From Nitrospiraceae bacterium (GTDB lineage Bacteria > Nitrospirota > Thermodesulfovibrionia > Thermodesulfovibrionales > Dissulfurispiraceae), in contig PMYY01000088.1 in NCBI GenBank assembly GCA_003170655.1, forward strand, positions 6,987-13,164: a stretch of 6,178 bases of DNA. The letters are read 5' to 3'. Within the stretch, counting starts at the first letter, position 1. Each line of letters begins with the position of its first letter. Made by a program: the position numbers and the translations under genes. The notes under the pieces are model-generated. The model saw nothing but the letters and a program-made list of their open reading frames with translations, made no database searches and had not been told where the DNA came from. Shown here piece after piece: positions 1 through 6,104 of this stretch.

Positions 1-13
1 CCTCTCCCTGCGC

Positions 14-24
14 TATGGTATAAT
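14..24 (+). promoter_or_regulatory. Extended -10 promoter element for the DUF4390-ntrYX-der unit
   Basis: TATGGTATAAT contains a perfect TATAAT (19-24) preceded by the TGn extension (16-18), a sigma-70 extended -10 pattern. The matching -35 would fall at or before base 1, so it cannot be judged here. Transcription would start near base 31 and give a leader of about 39 bases before the GTG at 70. A very similar TATGGTAAAAT lies at the end of der, ahead of the stress-protein gene, which supports the idea that this organism uses the pattern. No sigma-54 -24/-12 site was found in the 69 upstream bases. Confidence 0.55.
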
Positions 25-69
25 GAAGATTAATTTATTCTTTTATGTCAAGGGGTAATACACATAATC

Positions 70-699
70 GTGAAGACGACACAGGAGGCAAGACTGAATT
101 CCATCCCGAATTTTATCCGGGCATTGGCGCGGCTTGCTGTGCTGCTCGTCCTGACTGTCATTTTCTTTTTACTCCGTGCCCCTGAATCAGGGCTCGCTTC
201 AGATATTACAACCATCGGGGTGAGGCAGACCAACAATGAACTATTCGTGACCGCGGCCCTTCAGCCTGATCAAAAGCTCATCGACGATCTTGCCAGCGGT
301 CTTTCAAAGGATCTTGTTTTCTACATCGACCTATTCAGGCACTGGAAGGTCTGGCCGGATGAGTTCGTTCTCGGCATGAAGATTGTCCGCGTTCTTCAGA
401 GCGATCCGATCAAACGAGAATATATCGGATCAAGCACCGAAGGGAATATCAGAACTATTAAAAGGTTCAAAGACCCCGATTCGATGATCCCGTGGGGAAT
501 GAATATACCTGATCTGAAGCTGACAAATGTTAAAGCATTGGAGCCGGGCGATTATTACATAAAAGTATCCGTAGAATCAATTCTCAGGAAGCTGCCGCCG
601 GTCATAGATACTGTTGTTTTCTGGGTATCTACAAAAGAGTTCAGCATCTCCAAGGATTCGCCCCTTTTCAGAATTCCCGCTGTTCAAGAGGCCCGATGA
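70..699 (+). CDS. DUF4390 domain-containing exported protein
   Basis: A 209-residue protein of the DUF4390 family, whose biochemical function is not established. Residues 17-36 are a hydrophobic segment with arginines before it (R17, R21), followed by a plausible signal-peptidase site near A43 (GLA/SD), so the rest should be outside the cytoplasmic membrane. The mature part shows the family's pattern: an 'L..DLFRHWKVWPDE' stretch (82-98), an EY pair (117-118), an 'LEPGDYYIKV' turn-strand (157-166), 'KLPP' (174-177) and a closing 'FWVSTKEFS..SPLF' segment (184-200). The GTG at 70 has AAGGGG at 50-55, 14 bases away, which is rather far. A better-spaced AGGAGG (83-88) precedes a CTG at 94 in the same frame, so a start nine residues in is possible; the hydrophobic segment survives either way. 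The stop overlaps the ntrY start (ATGA). This gene order ahead of NtrY-like kinases is known elsewhere, so a role with the sensor is a reasonable inference but unproven. Confidence 0.85.
   Translation: MKTTQEARLNSIPNFIRALARLAVLLVLTVIFFLLRAPESGLASDITTIGVRQTNNELFVTAALQPDQKLIDDLASGLSKDLVFYIDLFRHWKVWPDEFVLGMKIVRVLQSDPIKREYIGSSTEGNIRTIKRFKDPDSMIPWGMNIPDLKLTNVKALEPGDYYIKVSVESILRKLPPVIDTVVFWVSTKEFSISKDSPLFRIPAVQEAR
83..96 (+). promoter_or_regulatory. AGGAGG ribosome-binding site inside the annotated start, with an in-frame CTG
   Basis: AGGAGG at 83-88 is a perfect match to the anti-Shine-Dalgarno sequence and lies five bases before an in-frame CTG (94-96). The GTG chosen for the gene (70) has only AAGGGG 14 bases upstream. 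The strong site could start translation at the CTG, or may just reflect the codons CAG GAG GCA. CTG starts are rare, so GTG is kept, but the start is the least certain point of this gene. Confidence 0.3.
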
Positions 700-2723
700 A
701 TATCTTTCGTCCGCTCATTATTACGGTACTCCTCATCCTGCTTGTCTTACTGATAACGGCGGTACAGATACACTTCATCAAGCTGCCGAGCCTGGATGTA
801 ACTACCCGCATCGTGCTCACAGGCCTGCTTACCGTCAATATTGCTGCGCTTATGACACTCATCTTCTTCGTCGGTAAAAATCTCTACAGGCTCTTTGTCG
901 ATATGCATCTAAAGGTCCCCGGCTACAAGTTCAGGACAAAGCTGGTCGCGATCTTCATGACCCTAATACTTATCCCTTCTCTCTTCCTGTTCCTTGCTGC
1001 AAGCGGCTTGGCCACGAACTATTTCAACCGTATCTTCTCACCTCACCTCCGCGAGCCGATAGACAGGTCCGTTGAGCTGGCCCGTTCGTTTTACGACCTG
1101 GCAAGAGAAAGGGCACTACTTTCTGCGCGTCAGGCAGCTGGCGGCGCAATTGTATCAGCTCCGGGGCTGTCGATAAGAAAAGTGCGTGACATACCTCCGG
1201 ATGCAACGGACGTAATCAAGGAAGCCTTCGGGGGAAAAGAGGGGACTGAGGTGATATCCATGCCGGACGGCGACGTGGTAAGGGCCGCAGTAACCTCCAG
1301 CGGCGGAATGGGCGTCGTCATTGCCGAGGTTTCGATACCGGCATCAATAGCCGCAAAATCCGAAAAATTGAGGTCGCTCCATGAAGAGTACCTGAAACTC
1401 GGAGAGTTGCAGAAACCACTGAAAATCACATATGTCCTCACCCTCGGGTTTCTCACGCTCATCATGGTCTTTAGCAGTTTGTGGGTATCGCTCAAAATAT
1501 CGAGAGACATAACTATTCCCATACAAGGCCTCGCCATGGCGACCTCTAAGGTCGCCTTCGGAGACCTCGACGTCAGGGTGCAAGTCACCAGCAAAGACGA
1601 AATCGGACTTCTCGTCGATTCGTTCAATCAGATGGTCGCGCAACTGAAGGATAACAAGAGGTCACTCGAAGAGGCTTATCAGGTATCAGACAGAAGAAGG
1701 CTCTACCTCGAAAACATCCTCCAGAATATAACTTCCGGCGTAATTTTCCTCGACAACAGCGGCGGGATTGTGACCATAAACAGGGCGGCCTGTGCGATAC
1801 TCGACCTCCAAGAAGAGAGGGTCGTGGGTCTTGATTACAGGAAACTGATCGCTGAACTCCGTTCCACTGATCTGCTTCAGATGATTCGCGACATCGAAGG
1901 CAAGGAAGTCAGAGAGGTGACCAGGGAAGTCAAGGTCAGTCTTAAGGGAAGGCCCTTGACCGTGAGAGTCACTATTTCGGGCATCCGAGAGTCTTATTCA
2001 TCCGCTGCCTTGGGCATGCTCGTCGTCTTCGACGACCTGACCGATGTTATCAAGGCCCAAAAGGTCGAGGCGTGGCAGGAAGTGGCGCGCAGGATAACCC
2101 ACGAGATCAAGAACCCTCTCACGCCTATAAAGCTTTCCACCGAACGACTGATCAAGAAATGGCAGAACAAGGATGAAGACTTCGGGGCAGTATTCGAGAA
2201 AGCTACCAAGACGATAATCACGGAGGTTGAAGGCCTCAGGAGGCTCGTAGACATCTTTTCTAAATACGGCAAGATGCCCGAGATCAATAAGTCACCGGCC
2301 GATCTGCCCGACCTCGTCGATTCGGTAGCGGCACTTTACAAAGGGTATCGGGAAATCAGGATGCACGTTGCATACGAAGGCAATATCCCGAAGGTAAGCA
2401 TCGACAGCGAACAGATCAAGAGGGCGCTGATCAATATCATCGACAACGCCATCGAGGCGATGAAGCAGGCTGGTGAGATAACCGTGACGATCCGTAATGG
2501 CGGCCACTTAGTCATTATCGACATCGCCGATACCGGTCCGGGAATTCCTGACGACGAGAAGGAAAAGCTTTTTATGCCCTATTTCTCCAAGCGCAAGGGA
2601 GGGACGGGGCTCGGATTGGCCATCGCAAGCAAAATCGCTTCAGATCACGGCGGACGCATTATTGCAAGGGACAATCATCCGAAGGGTAGCATCTTCACCA
2701 TGGAAATCCCAATAGGCGCGTAG
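696..2723 (+). CDS. ntrY: NtrY-type membrane sensor histidine kinase
   Basis: A 675-residue inner-membrane kinase that should autophosphorylate and pass phosphate to the NtrX-like regulator encoded next. Four membrane segments are visible (about 6-28, 39-60, 83-106, 246-266); the basic loop 61-82 suggests the cytoplasmic side, which places 107-245 outside as the sensing region. A HAMP linker follows (about 267-320, with 'DEIGLLVDSFNQM'), then a PAS domain (about 333-450). The H-box 'RRITHEIKNPLTPIKLS' has the phospho-accepting H469 and is the NtrY hallmark. The ATPase domain has the N-box (N580, N584), DTGPGI (612-617), an F-box (F626-F630) and GGTGLGLA (635-642). All catalytic motifs are intact and the length is near that of other NtrY proteins. 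The start overlaps the previous stop (ATGA) and has AGAGG (687-691) four bases upstream. NtrYX systems are linked to nitrogen metabolism, redox or envelope control depending on the organism; the signal here is unknown. Confidence 0.93.
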   Translation: MNIFRPLIITVLLILLVLLITAVQIHFIKLPSLDVTTRIVLTGLLTVNIAALMTLIFFVGKNLYRLFVDMHLKVPGYKFRTKLVAIFMTLILIPSLFLFLAASGLATNYFNRIFSPHLREPIDRSVELARSFYDLARERALLSARQAAGGAIVSAPGLSIRKVRDIPPDATDVIKEAFGGKEGTEVISMPDGDVVRAAVTSSGGMGVVIAEVSIPASIAAKSEKLRSLHEEYLKLGELQKPLKITYVLTLGFLTLIMVFSSLWVSLKISRDITIPIQGLAMATSKVAFGDLDVRVQVTSKDEIGLLVDSFNQMVAQLKDNKRSLEEAYQVSDRRRLYLENILQNITSGVIFLDNSGGIVTINRAACAILDLQEERVVGLDYRKLIAELRSTDLLQMIRDIEGKEVREVTREVKVSLKGRPLTVRVTISGIRESYSSAALGMLVVFDDLTDVIKAQKVEAWQEVARRITHEIKNPLTPIKLSTERLIKKWQNKDEDFGAVFEKATKTIITEVEGLRRLVDIFSKYGKMPEINKSPADLPDLVDSVAALYKGYREIRMHVAYEGNIPKVSIDSEQIKRALINIIDNAIEAMKQAGEITVTIRNGGHLVIIDIADTGPGIPDDEKEKLFMPYFSKRKGGTGLGLAIASKIASDHGGRIIARDNHPKGSIFTMEIPIGA

Positions 2724-2725
2724 TT

Positions 2726-2731
2726 AAGGAG
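2726..2731 (+). promoter_or_regulatory. Ribosome-binding site of ntrX
   Basis: AAGGAG lies seven bases before the ATG at 2739, within the 15-base gap after the ntrY stop. It fixes the ntrX start and allows the regulator to be translated independently of ntrY, unlike the overlapping junctions on either side. Confidence 0.75.
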
Positions 2732-2738
2732 ACATAGC

Positions 2739-4112
2739 ATGTCAAAAAAAACAGTCTTACTCGTCGACGACGAAGAAGGTATCAGGGAGAGCCTGACCGG
2801 AATATTCGAGGACGAGGGATACGAGGTGCTTTCATCTCCCACAGCTGAAGACGCCCTCTCGCTGCTGAAAGAGAGAATGCCGGACATCATCTTCCTCGAC
2901 GTCTGGCTTCCGGAAATGGACGGCATCGAGGCCTTATCGAAGATCAACGAGATGGAGAGGGACATCCCCGTAGTCATCATATCGGGGCACGGTAATATCG
3001 AGCTGGCGATCAAAGCAACCAGACTCGGTGCATATGACTTCCTTGAAAAACCGCTTTCTCTGGACAAGGTATTACTTGTTGCGCAGAGGGCACTGGAGCG
3101 CCGGAAACTCGAGCTCGAAAATAGGACCCTCAAGGCCGATCTGGGTAGGAAATGGAAACTCGTGGGCGACTCCGAAAAGATGCGCTCACTCAAGCAACAG
3201 ATCGAGATGGCATCTCAAAGCAGCTCACGGGTCCTCATCCTGGGAGAAAGCGGGACAGGTAAGGAGCTTGTTGCACGGCTGCTTCATGAGAAGGGCCCCC
3301 GTTCGAACGGTCCATTTGTCGAGGTCAACTGCGCGGCCATCCCGCAGGAACTTATAGAGAGCGAACTTTTCGGACATGAGAAAGGTTCCTTCACTGGTGC
3401 GTCGGAACGCAAGATTGGCAAATTCGAACTTGCCCATGAAGGATCTCTCTTTCTTGACGAGATTGGCGATATGACCCTCCAGACGCAGGCCAAAGTGTTG
3501 AGGGTCCTAGAAACACAGGTATTTCAGAGGGTCGGCGGGGGCAAGAACATCAAGGTTGATGTCAGGATTATCGCTGCTACCAACAAGGCCCTCGAAGAAG
3601 AGGTAAAGAAGGGTGGGTTCAGGGAGGACCTCTTCTTCCGTCTCAACGTCATCCCCCTGGTTGTGCCGCCCCTTCGTGACAGAAAGGACGACATCCCGCA
3701 GCTCGCAAAATACTTCATCGAGCTTTTCGCATCCGAAAGTGGAATCAGGTCCAAGGAACTGGATCTAGACGTTATACGCCTCTTCCAGTCTTATAACTGG
3801 CCCGGCAATATACGCGAGTTGAGAAATGCTATAGAGAGGCTCATGATCATGGTGCCTTCTCCCTACATTGCAGCCTCGGACATATCGGCATTGGACATGC
3901 TCGGTCCCGGATTGGCCGTCAGGGAGAATGATTATTGTTCGTATGCTACACTAAAGGATGCGCGCGACGCGCTCGAGAAGGAGTTCATTTGTCGGAAGCT
4001 ACAGGAAAACGACTGGAATGTATCGAAGACCGCTGACGCCATCGCGGTAGAACGCAGTAATCTCCACAAGAAGATCAAGGCTTACGGGATCTCGGAAAGT
4101 AGGATAAAATAA
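2739..4112 (+). CDS. ntrX: NtrX-type sigma-54-dependent response regulator
   Basis: A 457-residue, three-domain sigma-54 activator of the NtrC class. The receiver domain (1-120) has the acidic pair D10/D11, phospho-accepting D54, S82 and K104, all in their expected places. A helical linker (about 112-137) leads to the AAA+ domain (about 141-385): Walker A GESGTGKE (169-176), sigma-54 contact loop GSFTGA (216-221), Walker B LFLDE (237-241), arginines R295 and R301 in the arginine-finger region, and WPGNIREL (354-361). The C-terminal Fis-type helix-turn-helix (about 416-451) ends in 'ERSNLHKKIKAYGI' (438-451), typical of NtrX rather than NtrC. The contact loop has Ser where most family members have Ala (GAFTGA), a natural variant that probably stays active. 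It should bind DNA upstream of sigma-54 promoters and use ATP to open them. Its partner is the adjacent NtrY; its targets are unknown, and no sigma-54 promoter is seen in this window. Confidence 0.94.
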   Translation: MSKKTVLLVDDEEGIRESLTGIFEDEGYEVLSSPTAEDALSLLKERMPDIIFLDVWLPEMDGIEALSKINEMERDIPVVIISGHGNIELAIKATRLGAYDFLEKPLSLDKVLLVAQRALERRKLELENRTLKADLGRKWKLVGDSEKMRSLKQQIEMASQSSSRVLILGESGTGKELVARLLHEKGPRSNGPFVEVNCAAIPQELIESELFGHEKGSFTGASERKIGKFELAHEGSLFLDEIGDMTLQTQAKVLRVLETQVFQRVGGGKNIKVDVRIIAATNKALEEEVKKGGFREDLFFRLNVIPLVVPPLRDRKDDIPQLAKYFIELFASESGIRSKELDLDVIRLFQSYNWPGNIRELRNAIERLMIMVPSPYIAASDISALDMLGPGLAVRENDYCSYATLKDARDALEKEFICRKLQENDWNVSKTADAIAVERSNLHKKIKAYGISESRIK

Positions 4113-5464
4113 TGAGCGCAATAGTTGCAATAATAGGACGGCCCAATGTTGGGAAATCGTCCCTCTTCAACCGTATGGTCAGAAAGGCACGGGAACGCAG
4201 GCCTTTTGCTATCACCGAAGAGACACCCGGCGTCACCCGCGACAGGAATTACGGCTTTGTCGAATGGGAGGGCACTAATTTTACCGTAATCGATACCGGC
4301 GGGTTCTACCCGGAAGGACTGCCGCATGAAGAGAAGGAGATTGCCGGACAGGTCCGCGAGCAGGCACTTTTCGCCATCGAGGAGTCGGACCTGATAATCC
4401 ATTTGCTGGATGGAAAGGAAGGGCTCATCCCTTCTGACCGGGAAATGGCGGACCTGCTCAGGGCATCAGGGAAAAAGGTCTTCTGGGTAGTGAACAAAAT
4501 CGATGTGCCGTCAAGAGAGGCCAATATAGCTGACTTCTACACTATCGGCGCCAGCGATATTTACCCTGTTTCTGCGGTCAGCGGGCTCGGCTTCGAGGAA
4601 CTCATGGAGAAGATAGTCGTCGAACTCCCTCCCTCCGAGGAGATTTCGGATCCGTCACTCCAAACCCTGCCGAAGGTCGCCGTCATTGGAAAGCCCAATG
4701 TGGGAAAATCAACTCTCATCAACGCTTTTCTTGGGAAGAAGCGGCTCATCGTAAGCACGGTTCCGGGTACGACACGGGACTCTATCGATTCGGTCTGCAC
4801 TTATTACGGCGAGAAGTTTCTCTTCATAGATACTGCCGGGATCAGGAAGAAGCAGCGTGAATATTCGGTCGAAGGGCTTTCGGTCATGCGGACAATGAGG
4901 AGCATCGAGCGGGCAGACGTGGTTGTGGTCGTAGTCGACGCCTCTCAGGGCATCGGTGACCAGGAGCAGAAGATCGCCGGCATGGCTGAGGAATTGGGCA
5001 AAGGGCTACTCCTTTTCTTCAACAAATGGGACCTGATCGAAAACCCTGAAGCCGAATACAAACGCCTGGCTGAGGAGATCAAACGGAAGCTCTGGTTCAT
5101 GGAGTATGTTCCGTGGCTGACGGCCTCGGGTCTCGAGAAGACAAGGATCACGAACATCTTTCCCATCATAAACGAGATCATAGCGGAGCGCCGGAAGAAG
5201 ATTAAGACTCACGAATTGAATGAGTTTCTCTTGAAGACGCTGGAACGCAAACCGTTCCCGCTTTATCGCGGCAAGGAGTTGAAGTTTTACTACATCACCC
5301 AGACAGGTATCGAGCCGCCAACCTTCAGGATCTTCGTCAATTTTCCTGCCGGTGTCAAGCCACAACAAACCGGCTATATTGAAAAAGCACTGAGAACTCG
5401 CTATTCTTTTAAAGGAACACCGGTACGCCTTTTTGTCAAGGCGCGGCGGGATATGGTAAAATAA
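4112..5464 (+). CDS. der: Ribosome biogenesis GTPase Der (EngA)
   Basis: A 450-residue GTPase with two tandem G domains and a C-terminal KH-like domain, the unique layout of Der, which acts in late assembly of the large ribosomal subunit in the cytoplasm. Domain 1 has G1 GRPNVGKSS (9-17), the G2 threonine T42 in 'VTRDR', DTGG (61-64), NKID (128-131) and SAVSG (154-158). Domain 2 has GKPNVGKST (193-201), 'TTRD' (220-223), DTAG (240-243), NKWD (304-307) and a TASG at 337-340 where SA-type G5 motifs are usual. The KH-like part covers about 356-450. The length is normal. Between the first P-loop and switch I, 'RKARERRPFA' seems about five residues longer and more basic than in common Der proteins. 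The ATG shares one base with the ntrX stop (TAATG), and only a weak AGGA (4101-4104) precedes it, so translation is probably coupled to ntrX. Essential in most bacteria, it likely also gains expression from this operon's promoter. Confidence 0.96.
   Translation: MSAIVAIIGRPNVGKSSLFNRMVRKARERRPFAITEETPGVTRDRNYGFVEWEGTNFTVIDTGGFYPEGLPHEEKEIAGQVREQALFAIEESDLIIHLLDGKEGLIPSDREMADLLRASGKKVFWVVNKIDVPSREANIADFYTIGASDIYPVSAVSGLGFEELMEKIVVELPPSEEISDPSLQTLPKVAVIGKPNVGKSTLINAFLGKKRLIVSTVPGTTRDSIDSVCTYYGEKFLFIDTAGIRKKQREYSVEGLSVMRTMRSIERADVVVVVVDASQGIGDQEQKIAGMAEELGKGLLLFFNKWDLIENPEAEYKRLAEEIKRKLWFMEYVPWLTASGLEKTRITNIFPIINEIIAERRKKIKTHELNEFLLKTLERKPFPLYRGKELKFYYITQTGIEPPTFRIFVNFPAGVKPQQTGYIEKALRTRYSFKGTPVRLFVKARRDMVK
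5433..5462 (+). promoter_or_regulatory. Predicted sigma-70 promoter for the stress-protein gene, inside the end of der
   Basis: TTGTCA (5433-5438, five of six to the consensus -35) is separated by 18 bases from TAAAAT (5457-5462, five of six to TATAAT), and TGG directly before the -10 makes it an extended -10. The -10 spans the last der codons and stop. The predicted start is near 5468-5470, giving a leader of about 97 bases. A second possible -10, TATCAT at 5484-5489, has no convincing -35. No strong terminator separates der from the next gene, so read-through from the operon is also possible. Confidence 0.5.
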
Positions 5465-5565
5465 CCTGCCGGTATGTCTGCGCTATCATTGGTACTGCTG
5501 ACGGGCCTCAAAACAGTAATTGCCCGCTTGCGGCATACGGGTCATCTTAAGGAGGGGAAAAAAGA
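5465..5565 (+). promoter_or_regulatory. Leader region of the stress-protein gene with a long-range stem
   Basis: This gap can fold into an outer stem pairing 5469-5478 (CCGGTATGTC) with 5532-5541 (GGCATACGGG). It has one G/G mismatch and one G-T pair in ten positions. Inside it is a 5-base stem CGGGC (5502-5506) with GCCCG (5522-5526). The ribosome site AAGGAGGGG (5549-5557) lies outside the fold, ten bases before the ATG counting from AAGGAGG. The outer stem begins at the predicted transcription start. It could stabilise the leader or act in regulation; it matches no riboswitch that I recognise, and short stems of this kind also occur by chance. Confidence 0.3.
5505..5518 (+). repeat. Left copy of a short direct repeat bracketing the stress-protein gene
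   Basis: GCCTCAAAACAGTA here recurs as GCCTCAAATACAGTA at 5985-5999, differing by one inserted T. The two copies lie about 60 bases before the start codon and right at the stop codon of the stress-protein gene. They may mark a duplication or insertion footprint, or may be chance. Confidence 0.35.
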
Positions 5566-5985
5566 ATGCAAAAAATTCTGGTTGCCCATGACGGTTCCAA
5601 ATCGTCCGACAAGGCATTAAAAAAAGCTATCGAACTCACCACCAACTTCAATGCGTCACTGACCATCCTCGCCGTCGTGCCCGAGCTCTATCTGACTGAA
5701 CTTGCCGACGTCGATCGCAACCGGATTTCCGATTCGCTTACCCGTGAGACAAACGATTCAATGGAAAAGATCAGGAAGTCGCTCTCCGGCAAATCCATAG
5801 ATGTAAAGACCGTGATCAGGCAGGGGGATCCTGCGGAAAAGATCCTCGAGACCGCCCAGAAGATGAAGGTGGATCTCATCATAACTGGATCGCATGGTCG
5901 TCACGGGACCAAGAAATTCCTGCTAGGAAGCGTATCTTCCAAGGTCGTGGATTATTCGAAATGCCCGGTGCTCGTAGTAAAATAG
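5566..5985 (+). CDS. Universal stress protein, single-domain, ATP-binding type (UspA family)
   Basis: A 139-residue cytoplasmic protein with one Usp domain over its whole length, the normal size for a single-domain member. It begins with the family's first strand and nucleotide-contacting D9 ('ILVAHDGS'). The C-terminal part holds the ATP-binding pattern G-x2-G-x9-G-S as G108, G111, G121 and S122 in 'TGSHGRHG...LLGSVS', followed by the closing strand 'CPVLVV' (133-138). This places it with the ATP-binding MJ0577-like branch rather than the non-binding UspA branch. Such proteins usually form dimers and help survival in stasis, oxidative or energy stress; the exact role here is not known. The start is set by the very strong AAGGAGGGG (5549-5557). 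It is separated from der by 101 bases with a candidate promoter of its own, so it is probably a separate unit. The gene is bracketed by near-identical 14/15-base sequences (5505-5518 and 5985-5999). Confidence 0.93.
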   Translation: MQKILVAHDGSKSSDKALKKAIELTTNFNASLTILAVVPELYLTELADVDRNRISDSLTRETNDSMEKIRKSLSGKSIDVKTVIRQGDPAEKILETAQKMKVDLIITGSHGRHGTKKFLLGSVSSKVVDYSKCPVLVVK

Positions 5986-5999
5986 CCTCAAATACAGTA
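5985..5999 (+). repeat. Right copy of the short direct repeat bracketing the stress-protein gene
   Basis: GCCTCAAATACAGTA, starting on the last base of the stop codon, matches 5505-5518 with one extra T. A perfect 8-base palindrome GTAGCTAC (5997-6004) overlaps its end, and CCTC (5986-5989) can pair with GAGG (6005-6008) around it, which is too loose to call a terminator. Confidence 0.35.
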
Positions 6000-6076
6000 G
6001 CTACGAGGGTGCATTCAAAATAATTACAAGCCGAAAGAATCGGGGCGACTAAGGCTTTCTCGCTGGGACGTCGAAA
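5986..6076. other. Non-coding interval between the stress-protein gene and the convergent frame
   Basis: No credible + strand frame or ribosome site occurs here. The interval holds the 8-base palindrome GTAGCTAC (5997-6004), the left arm of the inverted repeat (6010-6019) and the hairpin-rich segment described separately. No classic + strand terminator (GC stem followed by a T run) is visible, so the end of the stress-protein transcript is unclear. Confidence 0.6.
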
Positions 6077-6104
6077 TTAATATTTCAGCCGAAATTTGAA
6101 TGCA
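6010..6104. repeat. 10-base perfect inverted repeat enclosing a structured segment
   Basis: TGCATTCAAA (6010-6019) and TTTGAATGCA (6095-6104) are exact reverse complements 75 bases apart. Within them are AGCCGAAA twice (6029-6036 and 6087-6094), a hairpin pairing AGC and GAAAG (6029-6037) with CTTTC and GCT (6055-6064), CGAC/GTCG (6046-6049 with 6070-6073), and GAAAT-TAAT-ATTTC (6073-6086), which competes with ATTTC-AGCC-GAAAT (6082-6095). The right arm lies in the last codons of the candidate - strand gene. It could be a small non-autonomous element, a folded RNA or a terminator region between convergent genes; no known family is recognised. Confidence 0.5.
6017..6064 (-). terminator. Possible intrinsic terminator of the convergent - strand gene
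   Basis: Read on the - strand, AGC-GA-GAAAG pairs with CTTTC-G-GCT across a 17-base loop (6064 down to 6029), and is followed by TGTAATTATTTTG, which is T-rich but interrupted. It lies 13 bases after the stop of the candidate - strand frame. The large loop and imperfect T tract make this weak. On the + strand the same hairpin is followed by GGGACGTCG, so it would not serve the stress-protein gene. Confidence 0.3.

Noticed and set aside
1130..1627. A 165-residue open frame on the - strand
   Set aside because: It lies entirely within ntrY, has no ribosome site, and its Ser/Thr-rich translation looks like the antisense shadow of the kinase gene.
2675..3193. A 172-residue open frame on the - strand
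   Set aside because: It lies opposite the ntrX receiver domain, is strongly Ser-rich and shows no domain; an antisense shadow.
5006..5368. A 120-residue open frame on the - strand
   Set aside because: It is fully inside der, whose motifs confirm the + strand frame, and has no recognisable family features.
5491..5508. Possible sigma-54 promoter (GG with a spaced GC) ahead of the stress gene
   Set aside because: GG at 5491-5492 is followed ten bases later by GG rather than GC and the surrounding bases do not fit TGGCAC-N5-TTGC.
6029..6075. Resemblance to a class I cyclic-di-GMP riboswitch (GAAA loop, GGGGCGACTAAGGC, GGGACG)
   Set aside because: The conserved GGACGCAAAGCC core is absent and the partner helix with its receptor motif cannot be placed, so only loose similarity remains.
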